Positions 12,689-25,149 of a DNA stretch of 64,000 nucleotides are shown here, piece after piece. The stretch lies in the NCBI GenBank assembly GCA_022828595.1, contig JAKGHH010000008.1, forward strand, positions 27,892,378 to 27,956,377, given 5' to 3'. Positions within the stretch are counted from its first letter, which is position 1. The number at the start of each line of letters is the position of its first letter. The notes under the pieces were generated by a model. That model searched no databases. It saw only the letters and a program-made list of their open reading frames with translations, and was not told where the DNA came from. The position numbers and the translations under genes were made by a program. This DNA is from Nelumbo lutea (lineage: Eukaryota; Streptophyta; Magnoliopsida; Proteales; Nelumbonaceae).

Positions 12689-13017
12689 TGAAAATGAGCC
12701 GAATAAGCCTTAATTTCTTTATTTTTCTTTAAGTTATGTTTATAACTTGTATTAGTAGGTAGTGGGCCTTAGTTATAAGCTTTTTTTGTTGTTTTTAGTG
12801 ATGAACGCCCTACTAAGGGCACTCATGTAATTATCTTTATTTTTTACAATAAAAGAAAAAAAAAATCATTAGGGGCTGAAGAGAGTTTTAGAACTCTCTC
12901 TTCTTCTTCCCTTTCTTCCATCTTCTTCTTCTATTTTTTTCTCTCCCATTTTTTTCAGTCTTCTTTTTCTCTTCTGTTTTCTTTCCTTTATTTAGATTGT
13001 TGCATGTGTGTTTCACA
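12689..13017 (+). repeat. RE1 3' LTR
   Basis: Starts TGAAAATGAGCC right after the purine tract and ends GTGTGTTTCACA. It is the diverged partner of 4842-5201. Confidence 0.8.
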
Positions 13018-13229
13018 ACTAGAACAAAGGATCTTCTTATCTTACTCCTTTTCTTGATGAGAAATATTTGTCTACAACTCCATTTACTTTTACTGCAAAT
13101 TTAGGAGTGGTGATACACTACTTTATCATCTCACACCAAGATTCAGGAAACTCCATCTTTGTCAACACATGAACTAAAAAGTTCTATCAAATTCCTTGGT
13201 TAAGTGGAATAATTTATGCCATTCAATTT

Positions 13230-13740
13230 CTATGGAGGATGGGAATAAAAAAAGGAATGGGTGAATGTAGCCTGCTTTGCAAAGCTTGGATGGAGAATTG
13301 TAACCTAGGAGAAGTCTAAGTTATGAGAAAATAAATTAAATAAAGAATTTTTGGAAGACAAACAAAAAGAGGGTTTCTTGGGCTAAATGCTGGAAGGATA
13401 CATGGGTGGACAACAAGCATTTAAAGCAATTAAATTGAAAATAGAACTATTCCTGAACCAAACTTTAAAGTCGAGGATGTCATAGACATATCAACTAGAT
13501 AGTGAGATGGGACCAAAATCAGGAACCTTGTACCTATTTGAAATTTTGAATACAATCAGAACAAATGCAGTTCCTTCAAAGAGCAAAGAGGATATTCTGT
13601 TATGGAGCCAACTCCAAAAGGAATTTTCACAATCAAATCTTATTATTCTATTATGAATGGTGACATGATGAGGAAACCTAAATCCCTAGGGAAATGAAAA
13701 TATGGAAACCAAGTTGTCCTCAAAGCTAAAATTCTTTAAT
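13230..13740 (+). mobile_element. LINE ORF2 3' fragment
   Basis: Plus-strand frames encode pieces typical of the region after the LINE reverse transcriptase: CLLCKAWM near 13,280, RVSWAKCWKDTWVDNKHLKQ, PNFKVEDVIDIST near 13,470, and PTPKGIFTIKSYYSIMNGD near 13,610-13,660. Frameshifts separate them. It is degenerate and differs in strand from the LINE left of RE1. Confidence 0.65.
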
Positions 13741-14900
13741 CATTATTCAACACATGCTTAAAGGGAGGGACATGGGTGGGGTTGGTTCCATGAATTTGTA
13801 ACCGGAACTTACCTTGTGAATGTTGGTTTTAGGGTCAGTTCTGGCCTTGGCAACTCTGAGGTTAATTCCGGGGTCTACCTATAAAACCTATTCTTTCTCT
13901 ACTCTCATCCTTAAAAAAAAAAAAAAAAAAAAAAAAGAAACATGTATTTAAAAACTTGATTTTTAATAATGAATATATAGTTTAAAACTTATATTGTCTT
14001 TATTGATTAAATTAAGTAATTTAATATGTAGATTATTCTAATATATTAATATATAGTTCAAAATTTGTCATTATAATTTAAATTTTGTAAATATTACCTC
14101 TTACATTATTTATTATATACATTCAATTATTAAAATGAAAACAAATTATCAAATTATTTAAGTAACTCAATGGTCAAATGAGCCCATGGATTTTGTAACC
14201 GTGAGTGTTTGAGTTCAAATCTTCACATTCTTCAAAATATATTGAGGTTTATTTCAAGGCAAGTTTGGTTCTAAGGCCAGTTCCACCAAGGCCGACTAAC
14301 GCTATTTCATCGGATCAGTTCGGAAAGGATAAACCCTGGACTTTGTAACCGGCCTGAATAATGATCGATTTCAAGAATTTGGTACTAAACCCTACCTACC
14401 CAATAACAGATTGGATAAGGTCAATTCAAGGCCAATTCGAAATCGATTCCATTCGATTCTAGGTAGAACTTTACCCATTTGCTCACTCGTAATGTGGACT
14501 GTCCCATTTGTGGGAAATGGGGAGCACAACCCATATTTCAAGGATCGTATAATTGCTACGCATGGTTTCTTATCCAAGCATGCCACGCCCACGAGGATGG
14601 ATACATGTTTAATTGTTGGGAGAGACCTTGTTCTCTCGAAATTTCAAAAAAAAAAAAAAAAAAAGAAAAGAAGAAAAATGTATTTGCTACAAGGACAACT
14701 TTAGCATTGCAAAGGAGGGAGGGCTATTAAATGAAATCAAATTTTTGTACTAAGACAGCAGAGAATCTGCCAACTAATGGGACCGACCCAATACACAACC
14801 AATATTAAGAATGAACAAATACATGCAGATATTCACTTGGACATCTGAAGATGCCTGTTTGATCCTTACAAATAATTTTCTGTACAAATTCTTTTGTGAG
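13741..14900. other. Repeat-rich intergenic stretch with two poly(A) tracts
   Basis: Poly(A) runs at about 13,913-13,937 and 14,646-14,663 look like tails of retroposed repeats. The phrase TTTGTAACCGG occurs near 13,797 and 14,346, so related repeat pieces may be present. A B-box-like GTTCAAATC lies at about 14,213, but no complete tRNA-like head is convincing. The last 200 bases are probably the PTEN2 3' UTR. Confidence 0.4.
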
Positions 14901-14929
14901 CATCAATGCTGTCAAATGACACTCCTGGT

Positions 14930-17900
14930 TCATTCACTTTCATAGTCTTCATCGTCTCCGAAAGAAAAGACAGAAGCATCAGCTGCAATAGCCTTGAAAT
15001 CATTGGAGGTTGTTGAGTCCTTTGGAATGTCAACGCTCAAGCCAGACCTACTATCACTATCAGTGTTCGATTCATTTGCAGATGGTTGCTGTGTGGGTCC
15101 TTCGCTTCTTAATGAAAACTTTTCTGTCCCATGAGTTAAAGCTGCTACTTGTTCTTGAGTGGTGCCGGTCTGGGGACCTCCGGCAGTGGTACTAGCAGGT
15201 CCTACTCCAGAAACTTCTTGAGCTTCCCTATTCTTCGAAGATCCACTTTCTTCTCCTTCACTGTCTGAAAATACATCATCTTTATCTGGACTTCCAGAGT
15301 CTTTATTTGCGCTGGGAGTTGCTGCACCTCCATCACTTGGGACAGGACCTGTCCCTGGGCTTGCATCAGACTTCCTGCTTGCACTTCCAGTTCTTGGCTT
15401 TGTAGGAATTGTGTCATTGTAGTCTATCATCACAACCTCAACCTGGAACCCAGGCGAAGGCAATTTCCTCTGTGCATGGTACAGATCCCGTGAATAGCCA
15501 AATGACATACAGAAACAACCAGAAAACAAGGGAGGAGAAAGGGAGAAAACTTGTATCAGAAAAACCACTGCCCAAATATCTTTCCCGCCTTAAAATATAT
15601 CTACTGCTGTTTACCTTGTCAAACCCATCAAGGTCAGAAGTGTTCAAGATTTTCCGGTTTTCTGTCATTGTTGTATTCAACCAACTGGAAGCAAGAAACA
15701 GGAAAATTAGAGACGTTAGTTACAATTTGAGAGAGAAAATCAAGACTTGTAACTCAAAAGAATAAGGTGAAAATTTAAGACTAATCCTTCAAAGTTATTA
15801 ACATTAAACTCTCCACAGTTGAAGAAAAAGAATATTAAAATTAGAGATTTACCAGAAAAAACGGTAGAAAAAAAAATGCTTATATGCTTTATCTATTTAT
15901 ATTTTCCCAATCTTTACCAGGATTACAGTTTTTTATTTTTTTTTGGGTTAACTAGGGTTACAGGTTAAACTATAGGAGACTCTTTTAAGTTGGACAGTAT
16001 GCCACAGATTATTAAGAAGATTGTTGGAAAAGGACAAAATACCAAAAAGATGAATACTCAATAAATTAATCAGGATACTATGGGGGGAGAATAGCGTATC
16101 CAGTCTAACTCTCTTTATATTACATTATGTCTCTTTATTCCTGTAAAAAGCCATTGCCCAATTTTCTTCCAAGCTATGTGGGGTGTTGGGAGAGATGGAC
16201 TGCGTAAAGACCAAACCTTTGGCCTTTTTTGCTTTTTTTTTCCTTTTTTTTCTTTTTGCAAGAAGTGGCTTCTCGCAGATTCCACTCTTATTCTCATGCT
16301 TGTCATCTGGAGATTTAACCATTATACCAGCCAATGGCCCCTTCTGTACTCTATATTTGATAAAAGTTTCAGGAAATATGGATATAGATGAATGCTAACG
16401 TGCTTACAATTCACATACCAATAGAAATCTCCTTGGCGGTCATGAAAATGAATTTTGAAGTCCCCAGACACTTCAGTCAGACCAGTCTCCCCTGGTAGAG
16501 CAAAGACTATGATCCCTTTCTTTGGTGCATTAAACCAAAAATCTTCTGGCTAAAAAAGAACAAATACATGGAAATAAGTACGAGGACCATACAGGTTTCA
16601 ACTACTAGTCAACAATATTATATTAAAGTCCAAGGATGTTAAGGTAACGTCCATAATTTGACAATGATCCAAAGGAGAAAATGAAATTTCAGGTAAAAGC
16701 CTACCATCAGATCCTTAGTTCTTGGGTGCTTTTTGGTAGAGAATAGAACTCCTGTGCATTAAGAAAAATATCATTGTCGAATCTCAAAACACATGTGCAT
16801 ACATAAACATAAAACAATAACCAATTTATGCTATGGAATATTCTTTGCTATACAGGTTTTTCAACTATACAATGAAAATATTCAGTGTATCCACCAAAAA
16901 TGACAATTTTTTTGAGGAATTAAAAATGGCATAAATTCTGCCATATAGAATTTACAATAAAGGGAAATAAAAAAACAGGCATTAAACAGTTAAGTTACAT
17001 CCAACATATATTTGACACAAATAGAAGTCATAATAAAAGATACGCCACCAAGACTCAATTTGCAATAATCAATGAGAAAAACACATTTCAAACAAAAACT
17101 TTTTTCCAGACATCATCTAAAGTTCTCCTGTCATAAATAAATAATTAATTAAATGACACCATCAGGCTTCACAATTTCCAATAGTTCATGAACCACAGGA
17201 ACAAAATGACTTCAGCATCAAGTAAGGACTGAAAGCCACAATCTCAAACTAAGACGGTTAATTGGTGAATAAACAATATCTCTATTGGCATCTTCCTATT
17301 TCTAAAGCCACAATACAAGATAAATGCAGTTTTTTTTTTCGCCCAAGTAGTTTGAAATGAAAACTGATGTGAGACAATGCTGATTCAGTGTAGCTTCTCA
17401 AGTAACGACTCATGGTTTCCATTCCATTGGCATCGATGAACTAAAACTAATTCACGACGAGTTCTATTCCACCAAAAGTTACTAGAATGATTGCACTCCA
17501 TCCCACCAGCATCAACAAAATATCTTTCCCATTTCCCACCATCACAGTTGCATCCAATCAAGAAAGACAAGAAAGCCCAATATTCCTGTTTCTTTGAAGG
17601 TTTGGACAAGTGTGTGTACTGGTAGTATATCTTGGGGGACCATTTATTTTTGCCAAGGCCACAAAGCTCATTATTCCTGTTTTCGATTTTTCTTAATAAC
17701 GTTTTTACCATTATGTTCAAAAAAGGACCAAAAATTCCATGTACAGCCTGGTGTCTTCCAATATTCTGAAAGCCAATTCATTTCACTTGGAAGATGGTTC
17801 TTCCAAGACTCATCCAAAGAGTCAATGTTTTGAGTAAAGAGGTGATCAAGTAGTGTGGTATCTTCCATCAAAGTTCAATTTCACCCTACAAGGTAGAGGT

Positions 17901-20900
17901 GGGGATCACCTTTCTTGAACAAAGGGAGATGAGGAAGAGGAAGTCGTTATGGCACTCCAACCTCTAAAAATGTCATCTGAAGAAAAGTTCTTGAAAAGAT
18001 TCAAATATTTCAGCCAATGTATGATCTTGATGGTTATGCCTTCAGTAAAGACTTTTCATGGGACATTGATAAGAAATTTAAGACAAAGGGACAATGTATA
18101 CAGGCTTTAGGGCAACCCCATCCCTCCAAGGGCTGAACTTTTGTTTGGTTAGTGGATATGGATAGTATTTTAACATTAGATCACTTGAAAATAAGAGAGA
18201 AAAGGGGATTTCATTTGCCAAATACATGAGTAACGTACAAAAGGGTACAATGTATACAGGCTTTAGGGCAACCCCATCCCTCCAAGGGCTGAACTTTTGT
18301 TTGGTTAGTGGATATGGATAGTATTTTAACATTAGATCACTTGAAAATAAGAGAGAAAAGGGGATTTCATTTGCCAAATACATGAGTAGTGTACAAGAGG
18401 AAAGAGGAAAACCTTATCCTCTTATTCAGCAAATGCACTTTTTAGAATTAATGTAGGAGTTCTACATAGCATTTAAGCAAAGAGTAGTTCCTTCACATCT
18501 GGAGAAAATATTAGGAGACAAAAGGCTAAAAATTTTAGTATTATCCCTTTTGTTGTATGTTGGGGGCATGGAAGAAAGGAATAGAAGATCTTTGAAGACA
18601 GATATACAAGAAGAAAAAAATTTGGTAGTTGATGCATGTATAATGGTGGCTGTAAATACATAGAGTTAGCCATCAAAGTATGTTAAAACCTACTGGGGGC
18701 ATGGACTTTTAGACAACAAATGAGGGAGATTTATTGTTTAGCAAGGGAAATGGGAGTAATCTTTATTTGGACAAGGAGGTCAGCTAACAGTGTGGCTGAT
18801 ACTTTGGCAAAACAAGGAACTTAAAGGGAAAATTATTTTTGGGATGTACTGTAACTTTTGGGAGAAAATACAGGGTCAACACTCATGCTGTGAGGATTGG
18901 CATTGTATTCCTTTACTAATTCAATGAAATTTACCGTTTCCAATAAAAAGAAAGTATGTTAAAGCCTAAAAAATGATAGAAAAACATAGGCAACAGCACT
19001 GTGTGTAACCATTAGAATAAAGACAACAATAAAAGAAAACCACATTATACCATTATGATCAGAGACAGTAATTGAGGGCCTAATCCAGTAAGGACAATTG
19101 TGAAGTCGAAATCCCCTAAGCATGCACCTGCAGAAAACATAGTCGATTATCGTGTGAAGATTGAACACCACACAGTTTCAGAGATGATTAATACCTACGC
19201 CCAGGCTGGTTTTCCCCATTGAAGTATGTTAAGATGCGCTCAAAATACTTGACATATCTCTGTTAACAGAGGAAATTATTTATCAGATAGATGTGGAAGG
19301 CGTTCTTTGATTGAAATATGTATTATCATATAGCATAATTTGACTTACAATCTGGCTTGGAAGCACTAGCCCCTTCCCATCTACACATCTTTTTTTGTTG
19401 TAGTAGTCAATGGACTCCTCAGCAGTTGGGAAGAACTAGTAGAAAGGCAGATATGGTAACACTACTGTCAGACCAATAAAAATTAAAAAGCAACATGGCC
19501 AATAAAAGTAACATAATTTCCCTGATGCCAGATAATAGGAGCAATGGAACATAGCACACCTTCAGAAATAGAAGAAGGCTAGAAATCATTAGCCCAGTCC
19601 TGGCCATGCCAGCTTTACAGTGAACAACGACCACATTCTCAATGTCTTCCTTCAACCATGAGTATGCACTTTGGCAAAATGATACGATGAGTTGAATGGG
19701 GGGGCAATTATGATCATCAAATGGAAAGCATGCAACCTGGAAATACGAAAGACTTAAAAAATAGGAAAAGACTGATGTGACTTTTTTTTGTAATAGACTG
19801 ATCAGCACAAGAAAGCAACCCCAGAAAGATATAATCTTTTTCAATTATTAACAGCACTACAAAATGATAAAAGATAGTCATATTTAATTCTTTAGCACAT
19901 AATATGAGTTTCTATCTCCAAGAAGCTATAACTGTTATTTTATGTATCTATCTGAAGGTGCCATCTGGCTCACTTGGTCAGTTCGCTGCACTCTAGTTTG
20001 TAGCATAGATGGGATCGAATCCCACATTCACCAGGTTGGGGGCTTATGGGTTTGGAGGAAGGGCTACCCCGACTTTGTAGCCCCATCACCATCCAAGTCT
20101 TGTCCCCTGTTTTTTTTTTTTTTGATAAATAATATCACATTTCATTAAAATCAATAGGAAAATACAGACCCTTGAGGAGGTGCGAGATGCCTCCTCTCCA
20201 ACACAGGAAACCCAAACAACAGAAACTATAAAAACTATAACAAGGAGTACATGAGTGCTACTACAAGATTACAGTTTATCCCAGAACTGTGTTTCCCTAT
20301 TTGTCCCTTGTTTTGTCAAAATATCAGCGAGGGTGTTCGCTGATCTTCCCACCCTGTAACAGCCTTATCCCCTGTTGTGTAGCCCTATGCACCAAAAAAA
20401 AAAAAAAAGCATCTATCCAAGTATCAGAAAGTTTGTCAGTTGTTCTGTCTGTTTAACTAGAGCACCTTTTCATATTTCAAGTAAAGAAAAACCACTTTTA
20501 AGATAAAAACAGAAACAGATGTCTCACATTCTATTATTCTTTAAGACTCATATAGCATATGCTAGCCATGCTAAATCCTCTAATTTTTAAATGATTTTCT
20601 GTCAATATACCATCCATTGCCACTATCCAAGCAAAAGCCTCCACCCTTGAGGGATAGGGTTACCCTAAATATCCTTAATAAAGGAAGATGCCATCTGGTT
20701 TCTTGTGATTGCAGAAAAAAAAGTCTCTCTCTCTGATATTGAAACCCTAACTTCTCTATATTGCTCAACAGCATGATACACTATCCAATAATAGTCTCCT
20801 AAACTTCAGGCACCACACCAACTGATTTCCTCTCAATTTGTAGCATTGATGAATCTGTATATTGTGGGTTAAGCCTATATAACCTTGGATGGAGGTCACA

Positions 20901-23782
20901 AAACCTCCTCACTTCACTCTACTGCACCATTCCCCAAAAACTTGTAAGATTCTTGAAGTCTTGATGGAACAACATAACTTCTTTCCAGACACATACCCCA
21001 TATAAGGAAGACACCTCCCACCGATCAAAAATGATAAAAAGACACTTCCCTAGGTTCCCACTCAATCTAACCACCCCATATTTACCAACAAAATCACCCC
21101 TTCTCCAGTGTGTATCCCTCTCTTTCTCTACACCAAACCTTTTAAAAGGCCTTACCCTCCTTAACCCGATCCTATAAACTCCTATGGTCTACAAACCTCA
21201 ATCCAATTCTCCTAATAAAATTTATTCCCTCTCCCATCTCCCATCTCCACCCCAAAGGAAATCTTTTTGAAGTTTCTCCATCCTATGCACCACATCAGCT
21301 GGAATTTTCAACAGGAAAAAACTTGACAGCACAATCATAATTAGTGTATTTCGGGGTGGAGGTTGGGGAGAGATGGGGTTATAAACCAAGGGTTTGGACT
21401 GTTACAAATACATATACCAAAGTCTTAAGGACAGAAAATGCTGATCTGTTTTCAGTGGGGTGCTAGGCACATTTCCATTGTAAATATAAAATTTTCCACT
21501 TAAAGGAATACATTTTCAAGTTACCGATAAGAAAACAAGTATAGAAAACATAGGATTGATTGACAATAGGAGAAATAACAGAAAAGAAAAAGTAGGAACA
21601 AGGAAGAAAATTTGAGCCAATCAACTGCTATACAAGAAGTAGAAAACCCTATGTTTCAATAAAATACATACTAGTTATGGGTTTTCTGGTTGTCGAGTTT
21701 TTTTTTTCAATATAAAGAAAAAAGAAAGATGAAGCTTATGATATTTTCTCCATGCGGTGGGTATCCACTAAAGTTTTACCTGTACACTATAACAAGAATC
21801 AGGAGAGCAAATAAACAGAAGAGGCACATACCTTCCCCTCAAATAGTGATGCATCATACAACCTCTCTGAACAAAGATTGTATACTTTGTATTTTCCCTA
21901 TGAAGAAAAGGTTGGTTCGCAAGAAAAGAACAAACATCTAGTAAGTAAATTAACAGATAAGTAATTCTCATATGATGAAAGTAAATAGATTATCATTACC
22001 TTGTGATGAGTTTCAAAGAACTTGATCACTTCTTCCATGTGGTTTCGGTAGAATCCCTGCATTAACATTTCTCACCTAGTCTCATAAAGGTCATGTGAAA
22101 CTCAACCAACTAAACTTCAAGTGGAAAACATTAACCGTTTACCTCAACATATCCAAAAAATCCAGAACTCATGTCCCCAGCAGGAAACCCCATTGCAATA
22201 ATATTCTCTGTGATATAAGTCATATCCAAATCAAATCCTCCTTCCTGAAACCAGGTATGGAAGTTTTGCTTATATCATAACATCAAACAATGAGAAAATC
22301 CAGGACAGTAATATCTTGAGCAGGGACAGCAGAAACTAAGAAGAGTTTGAGCACTCAGAACCATGTTTTGCAATATCAGTGAGATACAGAAAATCTCCCA
22401 ATTCTCTCAATATATGACATTTAGTAAAGATGTAAGACTGAATGGGGAGGGTGGAGAAAATAATGATGTTTTAATGTTTGGATGAAGAGTGGAACTAAGT
22501 CGGCATGAAATAGGGTCAAAACTGATCTTGAAATGTAAGGTCTAATTAGTTAAAAAAAGTGGAGTTTCAAGTTTGTAACTATATTCTGAAATTTCTACAG
22601 GGGAAACCATAAAAATTTAGCAAACTAGGATTAGGATTTGAATACTGACAAAGGATATTAGCACTTCCTAATAGTGTAAAAAAGACATTCTACACAACAA
22701 AGTAAGGTAAAAGCATATATTTATGAGTAAAAGTTTTCCATCCTGTTAAACTGGAGTATTACCAAATACCAATTAAACTTGAAGTTACAGTCAAGAAACA
22801 AAAGATCCAGTTACCCTTATTCTTCATCTCCATTAAACAGATCTTCTCTGGCACAAAAAAAAAAAACTATCGTTGTGTCTGTGCATACAAGATTTACAAA
22901 ATGATGCACCTAAATGCTTAAACAGAGCTTGACAGAGAAATTGTAGAGCGTATTATACTTTGCATGCATTACAATTGCTGGGCTTAATTACTAGAAACTC
23001 CTAGACTAGACATGTCCCTGAAGATGTATATAGAAAGTGCAGATAAATTGAAATTTGGTCTTACATCAGAAGTTTGTCCTAGTAGATAATAAATCAGAAA
23101 AACTAGCATCAGCTACTGTAATGGGAATATTTAAACACTCGATAAATATGCAAAATAAATATAAGAAAGCAATTTATTGTTTGCCACAGTCAAACCAAGT
23201 ATTAACAAATATAAATTCACTGGTCATACTTATACATCAAATTCCAATAGAGTATGAAGAAAACCAAATTAAAAAGAAAAAAGAAAAAAAAAAGAAAGAA
23301 AGAAAGAAAAGACACCTCCACCAATCATAAAGAAAAATTAAGCAGTAGGCTACCTGGTATCTTCGTTTGTTTTGAGACACAATGTGTCGAGCCTTGACCT
23401 GCACAGCCTTAACTGCACTCCTTGACGAATCAACCAACCCCTTCGTCAATGATTCAAGAACACCAGTCTGAGGAGCCGTGGAAGCACCCTCAGCATTCTC
23501 ATCTGCCACAGGAGCTTTCGGGGATAACCGCAATCCCAGTCCACTGGTAAAACGCGCAAGCGTTGCCTTGGCGGAACTTGAAGTATGCGACTCCTCTTGC
23601 CCCGAAATCGAGGTCTTTGGAATTTTAAGACTGAAACTTCTGGCCCATGAAGATATGCCAGAAGCAGATAGTAAGGGCGGCGTATCACGGGCAGAGTTAT
23701 CTTGTGCAGAAGCTGCAGGTGGTTGCACATCAGGAGCCTTAGCAGGAGGAGCAGACGATGAATCAACAGTTTCCTTGTCCAT
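14930..23782 (-). CDS. PTEN2: PTEN2-type phosphatidylinositol 3,4,5-trisphosphate 3-phosphatase / dual-specificity phosphatase, 12 coding exons
   Basis: Coding exons, read on the minus strand: 23782-23354, 22244-22143, 22056-22000, 21897-21832, 19736-19560, 19435-19349, 19259-19195, 19127-19051, 16751-16705, 16549-16419, 15684-15615 and 15469-14930. All have GT-AG borders and join in phase to 615 codons plus stop, close to the ~610 residues recalled for Arabidopsis PTEN2. The first ~145 residues are a Ser/Pro/Ala-rich extension. The phosphatase domain follows, with FPFDDHNCPP (residues 222-231) and the P-loop HCKAGMARTG (257-266; nucleophile Cys258, Arg264). MARTG rather than the animal KGRTG is as recalled for plant PTEN2. 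A C2-like domain spans about 335-455, with HDRQGDFYCWLNTTM near 405-419. The acidic tail ends DASVFSFGDDEDYESE. The expected role is dephosphorylating 3-phosphoinositides and phosphatidic acid signalling lipids at membranes. The gene looks intact. Introns 4, 8 and 10 carry transposon insertions. Confidence 0.95.
16140..16345 (-). mobile_element. Au-like tRNA-derived SINE in PTEN2 intron 10
   Basis: On the minus strand the copy begins GGGGCCATTGGCTGGTATAA, a tRNA-like head. It continues through a GAGAAGCCACTTCTTGCAAA block and a TTTACGCAGTCCATCTCTCC block to the end of the element. Order and wording resemble the plant Au SINE consensus as I recall it, and match the copy at 48,119-48,270. An A-rich expansion lies in its middle. 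Confidence 0.55.
18091..18402. repeat. Two tandem copies of 156 bp in PTEN2 intron 8
   Basis: Copy 1 is 18091-18246 and copy 2 is 18247-18402. Both begin ACAATGTATACAGGC and are nearly identical over their length, so the duplication is recent. It lies directly upstream of LINE-related sequence. Confidence 0.9.
18430..18955 (+). mobile_element. LINE 3' end, antisense in PTEN2 intron 8
   Basis: Plus-strand frames give LINE C-terminal pieces, ending with an RNase H tail (FIWTRRSANSVADTLAKQGT) at about 18,760-18,820. The 3' end TTACCGTTTCCAATAAAAAG matches the tail of the LINE at 47,433-48,004, so both belong to one family. Frameshifts and stops are present. It is a 5'-truncated dead copy. Confidence 0.75.
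19955..20408 (+). mobile_element. tRNA-derived SINE in PTEN2 intron 4, split by a LINE
   Basis: The head carries an A-box-like TGGCTCACTTGGT and a B-box-like GGGATCGAATCCC, then a body ending ...CTATGCACC and a poly(A) tail at 20394-20408. Imperfect duplications GTATCTATCTGAA (about 19,943) and GCATCTATCCAAG (20,409) flank it. The body is interrupted at 20,112-20,367 by a LINE tail. Confidence 0.7.
20112..20367 (-). mobile_element. 5'-truncated LINE tail inserted into the SINE
   Basis: A poly(T) run (20110-20123) marks the minus-strand 3' end. Upstream in the minus sense, 20358-20310 encodes GRSANTLADILTKQ, the conserved end of LINE RNase H. The 9-bp duplication TCCCCTGTT (20103-20111 and 20368-20376) brackets it exactly, the signature of target-primed insertion. 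Confidence 0.85.
20409..21831. other. Remainder of PTEN2 intron 4
   Basis: Intronic sequence. No domain, structured RNA or clear repeat was recognised. A T-rich run at about 21,701 precedes exon 4 in plus coordinates. Confidence 0.5.
22245..23353. other. PTEN2 intron 1
   Basis: The intron lies between exon 1 (donor CAG|GTAGCC at 23354/23353) and exon 2 (acceptor at 22245-22247). It is AT-rich with an A/G-rich run at 23,270-23,310. No insertion was recognised. Confidence 0.5.
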
Positions 23783-24361
23783 TTCTACCCAATAAACCCC
23801 AGTCACCTCAACACGAATCACAGCTTAACCTTCAAATGCCAACCATATACAATCAAAACTATATCGATTTCCAAATAAGGGCTGCAAAATCTAACAGATT
23901 TGAGCACACTGAGACTAAATTAATACAGAAAAAAACTTAATTTTCATATTTGCAGATCTGATCCTAAATCCTAACAGATTTGAGTATAAATTAACATCGA
24001 AATGAAAACAGTGTTCAGCTTTACAGATCTTCCTAACAAATCTCAAACATAACCAGAAGCAACAAATAGAGGGATAGGCAAAGGCACAGAGAGAGAGAGA
24101 GAGAGGTGAGATACCGGGCTTAAGCCTCGTCGTTTCAGAGCAGAAAGAGAGAGGGAGGGAGGGAGGAGAAAGACGTAGACCATTTCGCAGGCGAAGTGAG
24201 ATCGGTTTTTGGACTTGGGAACTTCTTGGGTCTGGGCCCAGAACTCGACACGTGGCACGATCAGAACCGACTAAAACGGTCCCATCAACAAAAACAGTCT
24301 GGTTAGAAGAGTTTTGGCCATCTGATCCTTGCAAAATATCAAAAACATATCTATTGAGCAA
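23783..24361 (-). promoter_or_regulatory. PTEN2 5' leader with probable 5'-UTR intron
   Basis: Upstream of the ATG at 23782, the minus strand has a good acceptor (ATTTTGCAG at 23,882-23,890) and a candidate donor (CCCG|GTATCTC at 24115/24114), which would define a roughly 230-bp leader intron. A CT tract (plus-strand GA run at 24,088-24,106) lies just inside that intron. This is inference from splice-like motifs only. Confidence 0.4.
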
Positions 24362-25149
24362 GGAATGCTAGCACCACGGTTAGCTTCTAGACGTAGCGCA
24401 AACACTTGAAACACGCAAGTCGTGTGGGGCCTGCATTGGGTATTTTGGATAAAACAAATGTTAGCGTCACGGACTCACAAGAGCGACGGTCAATACTCCA
24501 CCGTGCGTGCACATACAATGGAAAAGACTATCTTACCCTTCATTCTCCGTCAAATTTTCAGAACGGTAACATTTGAATTTGCAGAAAAAAAAAAAAAAAA
24601 CTCATAATCCAACAGCTCAGCACTGACCATACCCATTTCAAAGATTTATATGTGGAATATCCCAGGAGAACCAAAGCGGTAATCGTTTGAGAGATCGACA
24701 TTGCCTGAATCAAAATTGAAGCCTATAGAGCCCTTTTTTCACGAGAAGTCAAGCAATGCTCACATGTTAATGAAAAGTCAGATTGAATGGAGAGAGAGAG
24801 AGAGATCAAATGGCTGTCAGCACCGAAGTTCCATTATGTTATCCCACAGTTGTTATCGGTCCAGTTTCCAATCTTCAATAGTGTCAACTGTCAAGTGTTG
24901 TGGCATGTTTGTTCAATTATCATATAAAAAATAAGGTGATATTTGGCATCAACCATGGTTTATTGAGTATCACTGCCATGTTGGGGCCACGTCAGAGTTA
25001 GAAGAGTTGGCATTGAAATTTCAGTTTGATTGGCCAAATTTAGTGATTTTTTAGGAAATCCACCAAAAATCGATTCTTGAGGATGACATGGCATTGAATA
25101 ATAATAGCTCTAATACAAAAATAATCAGCACTTTTGAAAATCAATATCA
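24362..25149. other. Region upstream of PTEN2, nothing coding recognised
   Basis: It contains a poly(A) run (24,584-24,600) and a GA run (24,790-24,804). The ORFs are short and without domain signatures. It may hold distal promoter sequence. Confidence 0.4.

Larger units (their letters stand above)
4842..13017 (+). mobile_element. RE1: decayed Ty1/copia retrotransposon carrying a nested solo LTR
   Basis: Two related LTRs (4842-5201 and 12689-13017) flank copia coding remnants in the order gag, protease, integrase, RT, RNase H. A degenerate tRNA-Met primer site (TGATATCAGAACGAG) follows the 5' LTR, and a purine-rich tract (TTTGAGGGAGAGTA) precedes the 3' LTR. The LTRs differ by many substitutions and by a longer CT run in the 5' copy, so the insertion is old. 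No clear target duplication remains. The integrase region is split by the element at 7459-10393. Confidence 0.85.

Noticed and set aside
14411..14730. ORF with a CPICG-like motif (VDCPICGKWGAQP) that might be a zinc finger
   Set aside because: Only one Cys pair is present, the frame ends in a poly(A)-encoded lysine run, and the surroundings look like a retroposed repeat.
23783..23821. Longer PTEN2 start giving 13 extra residues
   Set aside because: The codon at 23,821 is GTG, not ATG; the first ATG in frame is at 23,782.
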